From positions 58,043,982 to 58,107,981 of the forward strand of contig CM055099.1 in the NCBI GenBank assembly GCA_029204225.1: a DNA stretch of 64,000 nt. The letters run 5' to 3'. The notes under the pieces were generated by a model, which did no database searches, was not told the DNA's origin, and saw nothing but the letters and a program-made list of their open reading frames with translations. Below are positions 55,549 through 64,000 of this stretch, in pieces. Each line of letters starts with the position of its first letter. Position 1 is the stretch's first letter. This DNA comes from Diphasiastrum complanatum. Its lineage: Eukaryota; Streptophyta; Lycopodiopsida; Lycopodiales; Lycopodiaceae. The translations under genes were made by a program, and so were the position numbers.

Positions 55549-56392
55549 ATGGATCTATTTTCTCAACTTATTGAAGACTCAAGTAAGGTCAAAGGAGCGG
55601 CAAGTGTTGTTCAAGTTTACTTTACTTGTTCTATCTCATGTTTGAGCTATTTCATGTGGATGTGTGCAAATTGTCAAGATATGGACAAACTAGCTACATT
55701 GTCTTGCAATATCTTATTGTTGGAGTTGTACTAGCATTCTTGGCTGGTTTTGCTGATGGAAATGAAGCTATTGGAGGCTCATTATATAACTCATCCATGA
55801 TCAAGTTCTCAGGTGTTGAGCTACTTGGTGCCAATACTTGGAGATTGTCAATTTTTGGTGAATTCATGGTCATTTTCTTGTGTCAAGTAGATCTTGAAGA
55901 TGGACTAGTGCAACCTACTTGGTTTATGGAGTCATGTGGTGCTGGATTTGCATCATTAATGTACTCACCTACTCATGGATTTCCAAGGTTTGATGGTTTC
56001 TTGTGGCAAGATGGAGATGGAGACTCATTCATGGAGTTTTATGGTGAAGACATATCAAGGACAAAGTTGGAGGAGACAAGCAAGCAAATGGTCATCACTC
56101 ACATTTATTGTTTAGTTGCTGTAATTTTCCAGAGAGTACAAAGTTTGAAACATGGAGGAATCATTTCATTCACATTCTATTTGGTTCTTCATATTCTAGT
56201 TATATCTTGATGTGTAAAATTGATGTAAGAAATAGTGAAGCATCCAATTTGGACACTATTCTCTATACCAATTATGGAAGATACTTTAGAACCTTAGAAA
56301 GAAGATCTATATTTAGGATGGAGATCATTCTAAAGTTGGATCAAAGTTCTATTGTCAAAACTATGCCAAAACTAGTTGAAGAGGGAGTGTGA
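55549..56392 (+). pseudogene. Copia-A copy 2: 3' region shared with copy 1
   Basis: Overlapping frames (55626-56210, 56108-56392) hold FAGFADGNEAIGG-like sequence, VDLEDGLVQPTWFMESCGAG, DGDGDSFMEFYG and CKIDVRNSEASNLDTILY ... EIILKLDQSSIVK. The last two blocks match 37960-38300 in copy 1. No known domain is visible. It ends at the polypurine tract GAAGAGGGAG (56378-56387). Confidence 0.55.
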
Positions 56393-57041
56393 GAGATTTC
56401 AACTAGTTTAGTCTAGTTTAGTCACATTTTGGTAAATTGTCAATAAGAGGCCAAAACTCATTTTGGACTTAGAGATAAACTTTTTGAAGTTATATTAGTT
56501 TAAAATACATTCAATACACACTTTTGGAAAGTGTGGGGAAGTTGGTAGTCGAGTTTGAGAGAGATTCAAATTTGAACTTTGGATACATTGAATCTAGACC
56601 CAAAAATAGTAGGGTTTACATTTTGGAGGGAAAGCCAAGTGGCCTAATAGGGTTTGGAAACTCTATAAAAGGATGTAACTCGTGGAGAGACACATCTCCT
56701 CTCTTCTCACTCTCATTTCATCATTATACATGGTTTTCTTTGGGTTCTACTACTCATTGGTGCACTATCTTGGTGTTATCTTGCAATCTTGTGTGTAGAA
56801 TGATCATTTATTGCTATTTTCGGTTCCACAAGTGTGAAATACAGTAGGGGACTATAATTGTACGGACAGCAAACATATTTTATGTTTTGGTTCATGTTTG
56901 ATCAATATCTCTTAGAGTTTGCATCTCATTTTGTATGTAGATGCTGATTTTTCTACATTGGCAGGATTGTTGGTTTGCTCCTTATTGTAACCAAAGATTT
57001 GGGACATGGATTGGATCTTGAATGATCCGAAATCCTTCACA
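56388..57041 (+). repeat. Copia-A copy 2: 3' LTR
   Basis: TGTGAGAGATTTCAAC...GAAATCCTTCACA, 654 bp. TATAAAAGG at 56664-56672. Same length as the 5' LTR. Confidence 0.95.
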
Positions 57042-57150
57042 GTTCTACCCACTGCCAAAGACCTTTGCCCTTCAGTATGAGTGAAGTCTTTAATTTCTAG
57101 ATCAAATAGTTGGAACCTGTTGTATCCAAGATTGTACTGGTCTTAGACTG
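57042..57150 (-). pseudogene. Copia-D gag, N-terminal codons
   Basis: Minus strand reads GSNYLIWKLKTSLILKGKGL with one internal stop (UAG for the Trp codon region), the copia gag start motif, up to the Copia-A LTR. The matching continuation is at 51602. Confidence 0.7.
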
Positions 57151-57298
57151 AATATTGTTGATCGACGACATCCTCAAATCTTCTAAATAAGCTCCAGATA
57201 CGGCTGCTGATGGATGTGTGAAGGATGTTGAGAGGGTGTGAGGATACCACTGTACCGGTTCTTATATGCTCTGATACCAATGTATCAACTTTGATAAG

Positions 57299-57708
57299 CT
57301 CTGATACCACTATAGGAAAAATACTAAGAATTCTTCTTCAGAGAATATGATGGAAGTTTAAATAAATCAAACTAACATCAATATCTTCAATCGAGTCTGT
57401 TTCTAGTGCATCTACTAATAGAACAGTTTTTACCTTGATTGAATAAAGCATGCGGAATTAAGAGACAATTTTAAACAATCTTAGACAATCAAAATTAGGC
57501 AACAATTTCATGACAGGCGAGGTTTGAACAAGAAACAAAATATTTCGTGACAAGATATTGTTCGTGAATCTTTCGAGTTTGAATAGTTCATGTCTTAGCC
57601 TTTGTCAATTAAACTGTGCACTTTGTTGGTAGAACCGAGATTTGTTTGATAAGGTGTTCTACATTATCTTGTGTATGGAATGCATCCCATATAACCCATA
57701 GTTCTGAC
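57299..57708 (-). repeat. Copia-D 5' LTR and primer site
   Basis: Minus strand TGTCAGAACTATGGG...TTTTTCCTATAG then TGGTATCAGAGC (57310-57299). A second primer-like sequence lies at 57279-57268. The LTR is about 398 bp if its start is at 57708. Gypsy-3 sequence begins a few bases to the right. Confidence 0.65.
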
Positions 57709-57716
57709 ATTCCACA

Positions 57717-58067
57717 TTAGCAATGAGGAACGAATGGATCAACATGATAGTCTCCGGGAGCGGATGATAGCTTTGACACAACTGGAGGAGGATTGTCGTC
57801 TTTCATTAATCGAGACTGAACAAGTGTAGAATAAAAGAAAAGAATTTTTATATCAAACCATTAGAAAGATAAAAATTAAACAAGGAGACTATGTGCTTCT
57901 GTATGACAACAGACACATGTTGTTTCCTGGGAGGTTGCACACAAGATGGATGAGACCTTATAAGGTCGTTGAAGTCTTTAACAATGGATCATTACAATTA
58001 GCCAATCTTGAAGGACGTTTACTTGATACTCGAGTAAATAGATCAAGAGTGAAGTGCTATTATGACT
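57717..58067 (+). pseudogene. Gypsy-3 integrase C-terminus
   Basis: Reads NEERMDQHDSLRERMIALTQ, one stop, then KIKQGDYVLLYDNRHMLFPG, LHTRWMRPYKVVEVFNNGSL and LLDTRVNRSRVKCYYD followed by a stop at 58065-58067. This is the usual end of a plant Ty3/gypsy integrase, without a chromodomain. The upstream pol is missing. What follows is not an LTR but a long extra region. Confidence 0.85.
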
Positions 58068-58101
58068 AATTTTCGATGATTATGACGAAGTTCAATTTTT
58101 G

Positions 58102-58612
58102 TGAAAAATGCAAAAGTGGCGACACTGTTCAGATTTCATCCAACTTATTATTTTTAGTTTTGAAACTACAAAAAAACCCGACACTTTTGGTCAATCCTTC
58201 ACCTTTGAAAAATGTGCAAAAAAGGCGACATTTTCACTGCATTAATACTTCCCACTGCATTTTTGCAAAAATGCCGACGCTGTGCGTATGTATTTTCACC
58301 ATGATTTCATGAGATTTCTAGTATATGAGAATTACCTAAAAACCCGACACTTTCACTTCATCAATAAGTCACTATATTCCTTGCAAAAAATGTGACACCA
58401 TTCTAGAATGTGCTATGTTAGTAAATTTACCTTTTTTGGGAAAGCAAAAATCGCGACACTTCAACCTTCGCATTTTTCAGGATTTTCTTTTGGCACTTGA
58501 CTTGCTTACAAATTCATTTGCTTTGTATTTGCCCAATTTTATTTTGCAAAAATGTCAACATTTTAGCCTTCGCAAATTTCGCTCATATATTTCGATGAAA
58601 AAGAAGCGACTG
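58102..58612 (+). repeat. Interspersed CGACA-type short repeats
   Basis: Eight or nine variants of TGCAAAAAnnnCGACAC occur at about 50-100 bp spacing; the CGACA cores lie near 58120, 58179, 58226, 58275, 58345, 58393 (TGACA), 58454, 58555 (TCAACA) and 58606. Similar CGACA cores recur in the putative LTR near 60731, 60753 and 60809. Confidence 0.7.
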
Positions 58613-58629
58613 TCTTCGCAGACCTTCGA

Positions 58630-60235
58630 GCTGTTGTTAAAGAAACACAAGCTTCACTCCAATATTTTGTGAGCCTGGAGAAAGTATCAAGGAAGCTAGG
58701 CAGCAAATATGATGCTGCAAGAGCAGACCTTATACAAAAGGATGAGGAGCTGCAATCATTTAGAGCAGAGTTGTCAAAGAAGACTAAGGAGCTTGAAGAA
58801 GTTCAAGCAGAATTAACTGGCAAGAACACAGCCAAAAGTAGGTTTCATGCCAATCTAAAGGCATTGGAAGTAATGCAGAATCAAAGCCACCAGTTTGAGA
58901 ATGAGAATACATTGCTCAAGCAGTAGATCTAGACCTTATAGGCTACTTTGTAGGAAAAAAGACGTGCTCAAACAACTTTATAGAGCACAAACAAGGAGCT
59001 GAGAGATAAACTTGGTGAAGCGGTTGTTGACAAAGATAGAGTTGAATCAAGCTAGAAGCAGTTGAGGACTCTGTTGTCGAACTACAAAATTTTTCAGATA
59101 TGTTGAAGAAATGCAACCAAATTTATAAGAAACATGCCGAGGAGGCAATTTTATGGTGAATAAATGCCAAAGTCACATTGGGAGCCTATGTATCTCATGG
59201 TAGATACAGAATCAACCCTATAACTTGGAAGGGCATTCAAGAAAGAATCATCCAGACCTTCCTGCAACCTCAAATGACAACGTATGAGAAATTGAAGGAA
59301 GAGCTGGAAGAGGTGAAATTTCATTCAAGCCAAATCTAGACTCTCGAAGAAGAAGAACTTGCCCAGCACCAAGAGCAGTCCATGTAGACGGATGGACAAT
59401 TAAAGACATATCAAAAAATGCCATCCAGACTGATATAATTTTCAAGAAATTTATAAAGATCAAGCAATGCAGACCGATGCAAAGGATGTTGAGCAGCCAA
59501 AACAAATAGTCAAAGTTGCTGCAGAAGTACCACCAACCCTACAAATGATTCTGCAGCAAAGTGAAGCTTCACCAAGTGGTAGTGTGAAGAGGAAGAATAA
59601 GGTAGTCTAATCGCTTCTGAAATTAGAATTTGCTACATTTCAGCAAGAACTAACCACCTTTTTACCCCCTCTATGTAGCCCAAAACTCCAATGAAAAATG
59701 GATTATCTCTTTCTACCAAAACTTTTTGGTTACACTCAAGAGCATTGGAAAAGCCACTGGACTTTCACCAATTTCAAAAAAAATTGGGCCAAACTAACAA
59801 CACACCAAAAAGGTGTCTTGGCCTTGGCCATTGTTCAGAATAAGTTCAATGTGCCAGCAGATTACATCCATGTCATTACAAGATGTCTATATATATATAT
59901 ATATCCTTGAATATTTGAAAACATTTGAAAACACAAATATCCCTACTCTGGATGAGTATGTGGATCAATTGGAACTAGTAAACATTTTTTATGTTCATGA
60001 AATTGTATCCAATTCCTTATCCATTTTCCACAGATATGCCAGTCACCATTTTTTCCCTGATCTATGGACTATTTATACAAATTGGAAAGTGAATTATTCT
60101 CAATATCTAAAAGAAATAAAGGAGCAAAATTTGCTTCGATCCATAAACCCTATCACCCGATTATATTATACATACAGTTATATATTGCTTCTCTTATCTC
60201 CTATGCCCTGCTATCCACTCAGAAGCTGTATATAA
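58630..60235 (+). pseudogene. Gypsy-3 extra 3' reading frame: coiled coil plus unknown C-terminal domain
   Basis: After integrase and before the 3' end an additional coding region can be followed through stops and shifts. Its N-terminal part (58669-58926) is a strong heptad-rich coiled coil (SLEKVSRKLG, KDEELQSFRAELSKKTKELE). Further coiled-coil pieces lie at 59260-59400, then a Gln/Pro/Ser linker with a basic KRKNK (near 59595). The C-terminal part (59698-60235) is rich in aromatic residues (FGYTQEHWKSHWTFTNFKK, HHFFPDLWTIYTNWKVNY) with a hydrophobic end (YSYILLLL). Some plant gypsy elements carry an extra frame in this position; I see no domain I can name. Confidence 0.5.
59887..59904. repeat. 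(TA)9 run
   Basis: Short TA dinucleotide run inside the extra reading frame of Gypsy-3; it coincides with a shift between two open frames, so it may have caused the break. Confidence 0.9.
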
Positions 60236-60561
60236 AGGAAGAATTCAAAATTATACATATGCGATTTTATCCCTAACAGTCCCTTCTGCTAAAATGTTGC
60301 AAATTTTGATTGAGGATAGTTGGTATAACCATTTTGTAAATAACACTCTGATTACCACACCACTTAGTCTACTCACAAATTGAGAAATGGGTGGATACAT
60401 ACCCCAAACTGTCGCTGCAAGAAGATTACATGCAAATTAATACTTTCTTGCCACACAAGGAAAAACAGTGGAACAGGTCAATGAAGACGTAGAGGCCAAA
60501 GCAAAAGCCAATTTTTCCAACAATGTTTGTGAGCCGCTGCACAATTGACTAAGGGAATATG

Positions 60562-61090
60562 TGGAGGCTTACTATTTCACATTATCCTATGATATTGTTT
60601 TATATTGTAAAAATTTTCAATTTTTGTACATGAAATATGCCATAGTGTCTAAATCCATTTAAAGGCCTATTTGCATCTTGTAAATCTACTTTAAGTGAGA
60701 ACCCGTGACGTTTTGTGCGATGTTCTATAGCGACACACTAGCGGATCCCAACCGACATCTTAACGGTTGGTGATCGACGCTCATGTCGGTGTTTGTTCCT
60801 ATAAGGTCGACACTCTGTGCCATTGTACAGATGCATAGATTTCAATATCAATAGAGAGAAGAGAGCCAATTTCTAAAAGCTTGTGCATTCCTTTCCTCTG
60901 CCATCTCTTACAACATTAATTTCTATCAATTGAGCGACTACACTCTAAGTCAGTCTGCACCACACACTTTTCATCTTTTATTGAATTTCAGTTACTCTAA
61001 CTTGGATTTTTAGGCATCACTAGAGAGCGACAATTCTAACTAATGTGTGTAGGGAATTAGCCGAAGCTATTAAGCATAATCGTAAGCAAA
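60562..61090 (+). repeat. Putative Gypsy-3 3' LTR
   Basis: TGTGGAGGCTTACTATTTCAC follows a purine-rich CTAAGGGAATA. The segment has a TATAAGG (near 60800), GAGAGAAGAGAG (60853) and several CGACA cores. Ends are not defined because no partner LTR or target duplication is visible. The stretch 61090-61500 shows nothing recognisable. Confidence 0.35.
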
Positions 61091-61596
61091 ACTTCTTTCA
61101 ATTTTGAATGAGCTATGTGTTCAGATAACGAACTTGATTGATGCTCTGTTCTGTTTGCTTCATGTGATAAAAACTAATTCTTTGTGTTCGATTAAGAGGA
61201 ATCATTAGCCGATCTTATTCTGTGTGATGAATCTATTTGCTAATTGTTGTCAGACCTGATTGCTTAGTATTATCCTAATAGCCTGGAAGATTAAGTACCC
61301 TTTTTAATCACAGACCATGACCAAATCGTTTCATCATTAGTGTTACTGGATGCCAATTCACTCAATATCGTTGGATAATCATTATGTCGAATAGTATTCA
61401 TTGCGAATATTACATATCACGCTTCATTCACCATCTTACATACACTTATCATACAAAAGAGGAGATTCTTCTCTCTCTTGGGGAGTGATCAAACCTTTTA
61501 TACTACTTAATTCACTGATTTTGTGGAAATCTATAATGACTAGGCCACCACAATATTCGATAAATTTGACTGATTTTTTCATAACCTGCAATACAA

Positions 61597-62352
61597 GCTC
61601 TGATACCATGTGAAGATTTTTTCAATCATTAAGATCCAAAATCATCTATGATCTTTGTTTGAAAGACAAATGCAATTTACACCATTTGTAATGTAGAAAA
61701 ATACATCTACTTAATGAAAGAGATGCAAACTCAATAAGATATTGATCAAACATCAAACTTATGATAATATGAAGTTGTTGTCCATACAAAAACAATAGCC
61801 TACTGTATTTCACACGTGTGGATCCGAATATAGTAGCATATGAGCATTCTACACACAAGATTGGAAGATATCATCAAGATAGTGCACCAATGGATAGATG
61901 AACCCAAGAGAACTCACGTATAAGCATGAAATGCTGCTTGGTTTCCAAGGGGAGGCTCGAACCTGGGACCAAAGAACTTTGGATGCCAAGCTAACTAGCT
62001 GAGCCAACCCCGTTGGGTATAAGCATGAAATGAGATGAGAGAGAGAAGAATCCTCTCCCATGAGTTTACATCCTTTTGTAACAAGTCCATGAATCATTAA
62101 TGAGCTTGGTTTCCCTCCATAACAAAAATCCTACTATTATTGTGGACTAGATTCAATGAACAAGATATTCAAATTTGAATCATCCAATCTCATCTTCCTA
62201 TTTTTACCTCACTTTCTATAATTGGTAATTCAAATGCTTTTAGACTAATGTTACTCTGAAAAGTCAAACTTTAAGTCTAATATGAAAATTGGCCTCAGTT
62301 GCCAAATAAACAAATATGTCCAAAATATCACACTAGTTGACAATTCCTCACA
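61597..62352 (-). repeat. Copia-A LTR (minus strand) with primer site, carrying a SINE
   Basis: Minus strand TGTGAGGAATTGTCAAC...AAAAATCTTCACA (62352-61609), then TGGTATCAGAGC (61608-61597) and AGGTTATGA-type leader, matching the leader after 11543. Without the SINE and one copy of its target duplication the LTR is 645 bp, as in other Copia-A LTRs. Its TATA position reads TTACAAAAGG, so the promoter is decayed. Confidence 0.9.
61934..62016 (-). mobile_element. tRNA-derived SINE with perfect 16 bp target duplication
   Basis: The 83 bp insert on the minus strand has an A box TGGCTCAGCTAG (62006-61995) and B box GGTTCGAGCC (61963-61954) and ends CTTGGAAACCAAGCAG. GTATAAGCATGAAATG flanks it at 61918-61933 and 62017-62032. 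Empty-site sequence is visible in related LTRs (CATTTCATGCTTATAC once, near 11207), so insertion boundaries are exact. It is almost the same as 23092-23177. Confidence 0.95.
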
Positions 62353-62612
62353 TCAATTTGCTTTAGTGAGACTCTTGCATCTCAAAGTTGGAGTAAAGCC
62401 ATATTAGTTGAGTGTGATGTCTCTCTTGAGAAAATAGTTGATGTTCTTAATGGTTTGAAATTGATTTTAGATCAATTAAAAAGCAAGTGGTAATTTTATC
62501 AAATGAATGCTCTTGAGTCTTGCAAGAGCAAGAGTGATTTGTTCACTCATAGTGTGAAACTTTGTCTTTTCCATGTATTGAGACAATATATAAACTCTTT
62601 ATGAGAGTAAGT
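62353..62612. other. Unassigned segment between two Copia-A LTRs
   Basis: A plus-strand frame of about 45 codons (SWSKAILVECDVSLEKIVDV ... LDQLKSKW) is open near 62380-62490; nothing known is recognised. It resembles a helix-forming piece but is too short to judge. Confidence 0.25.
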
Positions 62613-63244
62613 TGTGAAAGTTTTCAGATCATTAAGATCCAATCACTTGAAAAATCTTTGGTTAGAAAGAGAAATACACTACCAATCTCACCAATGTAGA
62701 AAAATCAGCATCTACACACAAAATGAGATGCAAACACTGATAGAACTTGATCAATCTTTATTGAAATGATGTACAAAACAAGCAAGCTACTATATTTCAC
62801 ACATGTGGATATGAAAATAGCAATTATAGATAATGCATTCTACACATAAAATTGCATGCAATCACAAGTATAGTGCACCAATGGATAGTAGAACCCTAGA
62901 GTACCATGTATAAGCATGAAATGAGATAGAGAAGAGAGAAGATCACTCTCCATGAGTTAAATCCTTTTATAGTAGGTCCAAACCCTATTTGGCCACTTGG
63001 CTTTTTCTCCAAAATGCTAACCCTACTATTTCTGGGTCTAGATTCAAAGTACCCAACATTCAAATTTGAATCTACTCAAACTCGTCTTCTAACTTTCCCA
63101 CACTTTCAAAAATTGTCTATTCAAATGACATTAAGACTTATGAACTTTGAAAAGTCAATCTCTAAGTCTATAAACAAAGTTGGCCTCAATATGCCACATA
63201 TGAAAATATAGCAAATATGATCAAACTAGTTGAATCTTTCACAC
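62613..63244 (-). repeat. Copia-A LTR (minus strand), no primer site or polypurine tract
   Basis: Minus strand TGTGAAAGATTCAAC...CTGAAAACTTTCACA, 632 bp, closest in sequence to the LTR at 10882. The TATA reads CTATAAAAGG (62966-62957). No primer site lies to the left and no purine tract to the right, so it is isolated. The flanking pentamers (TAAGT, CCTGA) do not match, so a simple solo LTR is not proven. Confidence 0.85.
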
Positions 63245-63245
63245 C

Positions 63246-63400
63246 TGATTGGTTGTCACAATAGATGATAGGGATCTCCTCCTCCATGACATCAAGCTCC
63301 ACCAATAGCCTTTTGAGCCAAAAGACCTCCTTGCATGTTGATGTCAAGGCCTTGCACTCGGATTTTGTGGCAAGATTGGCAAGACTGTGCATTCTATAAT
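63246..63400 (-). pseudogene. Copia-B RNase H fragment
   Basis: Minus strand has SECKALTSTCKEVFWLKRLL and EEEIPIIYCDNQSG, nearly the same as 8360-8265 of Copia-B, and stops at the LTR boundary. It has the DNQS motif intact where 8270 has DKQS. Confidence 0.8.
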
Positions 63401-63409
63401 AACAAAGAA

Positions 63410-63977
63410 TTCATCATATATTTATGATTGATTACTATTAGAATCTCCATCGTCGTGCCGATCATTGCTAAAACACAAATAGGTGACAAATGCTACATTA
63501 CCACCCAACCATAGAGGTACTGCCACCTCACCCTCGTGCACTGGAGCTACAAACTACCATCAAGCAAGATCGGATCTCATGTAAGCCATGGTGTCCCATA
63601 CCACCATGCCTTACCCTCGACCCTCACCTACCTACATCCTAAGGCCTAGATACTCGTCCTGACCTGAACACCAGTGGAAGAGCTCTTCATTCTCCCAGAA
63701 AGAATGAATGCCAAGCTCATGGTGATCCACCTCTATATACATAGTCCAAATGGGTCATTTCCCTCCATAGGAGTCACGAATGACCAACGACACGTGACAG
63801 TTGTGCACACCGACGCGGGTCTATAATAGCGAGTAACCACGTGCCAATAAGACATTGACATGTGGCACCCAAAAGACCTATAGCTCCAGATCAGCATTCC
63901 ATCCCATAACTGAGACCGTCACCTCAAGTTTCATGTTGTGTACCCTTATAGGTACGTAACATTCCCTCCTCCTTTAA
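63410..63977 (-). repeat. Possible 3' LTR and polypurine tract of an element beyond the right edge
   Basis: On the minus strand a purine run TTAAAGGAGGAGGGAA (63977-63962) is followed by TGTTACGTACCTATAAGGG. That order fits a polypurine tract and LTR start of a minus-strand element whose body lies right of the window. The stretch is GC-richer than its neighbours and has no coding frame. The far end of the LTR is not defined. Confidence 0.4.
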
Positions 63978-64000
63978 GAGTCTGCTCCTGATGGGAGCAA

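Larger units (their letters stand above)
51603..57041 (+). mobile_element. Complete non-autonomous Copia-A copy 2
   Basis: Two 654 bp LTRs (51603-52256 and 56388-57041), primer site, leader, gag, zinc knuckle, protease, reduced pol region, polypurine tract. The LTRs differ at about 20-25 positions by eye count, roughly 3%, so this is a fairly young insertion by the standards of this window. It interrupts Copia-D gag. Flanking pentamers GTTTC (51599-51603) and GTTCT (57042-57046) are only similar, not a clean duplication. Confidence 0.92.
48720..57708 (-). mobile_element. Copia-D element, minus strand, split by a Copia-A insertion
   Basis: Minus strand order: 5' LTR (57708-57311), primer site (57310-57299), leader, gag start (57150-57042), then after the inserted Copia-A (57041-51603) gag, zinc knuckles, pre-integrase, integrase and RT down to 48720. 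The gag codons GSNYLIWKLKTSLILKGKG at the right of the insert and PIEEKPITLGKELREWSLRN at its left belong together. RNase H and the 3' LTR are missing. Many stops are present. Confidence 0.87.

Noticed and set aside
51599-57046. Perfect target duplication around Copia-A copy 2
   Set aside because: GTTTC and GTTCT are similar but not identical, and the first LTR base has also changed, so I only call them candidates.
62613-63244. Solo LTR formed by clean recombination
   Set aside because: The flanking pentamers TAAGT and CCTGA differ and the interrupted RNase H does not resume on the left side.
1-64000. CRISPR arrays, bacterial operons or phage genes
   Set aside because: All coding signals are eukaryotic retroelements; repeats have irregular spacing and no cas-like genes occur.

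Overview
This window looks like nuclear DNA of a vascular plant with a large, repeat-rich genome. The evidence is dense nested LTR retrotransposons of the Ty1/copia and Ty3/gypsy types, an initiator-Met tRNA primer site (TGGTATCAGAGC) beside many LTRs, a plant-type L1 LINE, a short tRNA-derived SINE, AT-rich spacers and exon relics with plant-like splice sites. A gymnosperm or similar giant genome is plausible, but nothing here proves it. I found no intact host gene, no rRNA or functional tRNA gene and no CRISPR array.

Layout. 2-2273: end of a copia element (RT-RNase H, one in-frame stop) and its LTR. 2504-2769: exon-like orphan frame. 2828-6061: a chimeric gypsy/copia segment in three ~1.1 kb tandem copies, running into a minus-strand copia LTR. 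6.8-7.5 kb: exon relics. 7.98-15.54 kb: one minus-strand copia (Copia-B), split by the 5' half of a plus-strand copia (Copia-A, 10882-13866). 15.5-18.1 kb: degenerate gypsy pol with a 455 bp tandem duplication, then copia RT/RNase H debris. 20.4-21.5 kb: minus-strand L1 LINE with a (CT)40 tract inside its endonuclease region. 23-24.6 kb: mosaic of copia and gypsy pieces holding a doubled SINE. 26547-27370: solo gypsy LTR with a perfect 5 bp duplication. 28.9-31 kb: purine-rich minisatellite in what looks like a gypsy leader, plus its LTR.

The centre, 33.5-47.1 kb, is a nest about four levels deep. A gypsy gag carries a copia LTR; that LTR is split by Copia-C (34036-46795, minus strand, TSD GCATG on both sides); Copia-C in turn holds a minus-strand Gypsy-1 (38934-45222) and a plus-strand non-autonomous Copia-A (34.4-38.9 kb). 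At 48.7-57.7 kb Copia-D (minus strand) holds a complete non-autonomous Copia-A with two 654 bp LTRs (51603-57041). At 57.7-61.1 kb a gypsy 3' end carries an extra coiled-coil reading frame after integrase and a series of CGACA-type repeats. 61.6-63.4 kb holds more Copia-A LTRs, one containing a SINE with a perfect 16 bp TSD. The right edge shows the start of another LTR.

How the parts relate. The two long Copia-A copies keep gag and protease but carry a shrunken pol in which the integrase motifs are gone and the RT catalytic box has the same altered form (YDGD) in both. The truncated copy at 10.9-13.9 kb still has the normal pre-integrase and integrase start. This suggests an RT-dead lineage that spread using proteins of an autonomous relative. 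LTR pairs date the nesting relatively: about 3% difference in the Copia-A copy inside Copia-D, and about 8% in Copia-C. Element names (Copia-A to D, Gypsy-1 to 3) are local labels only.
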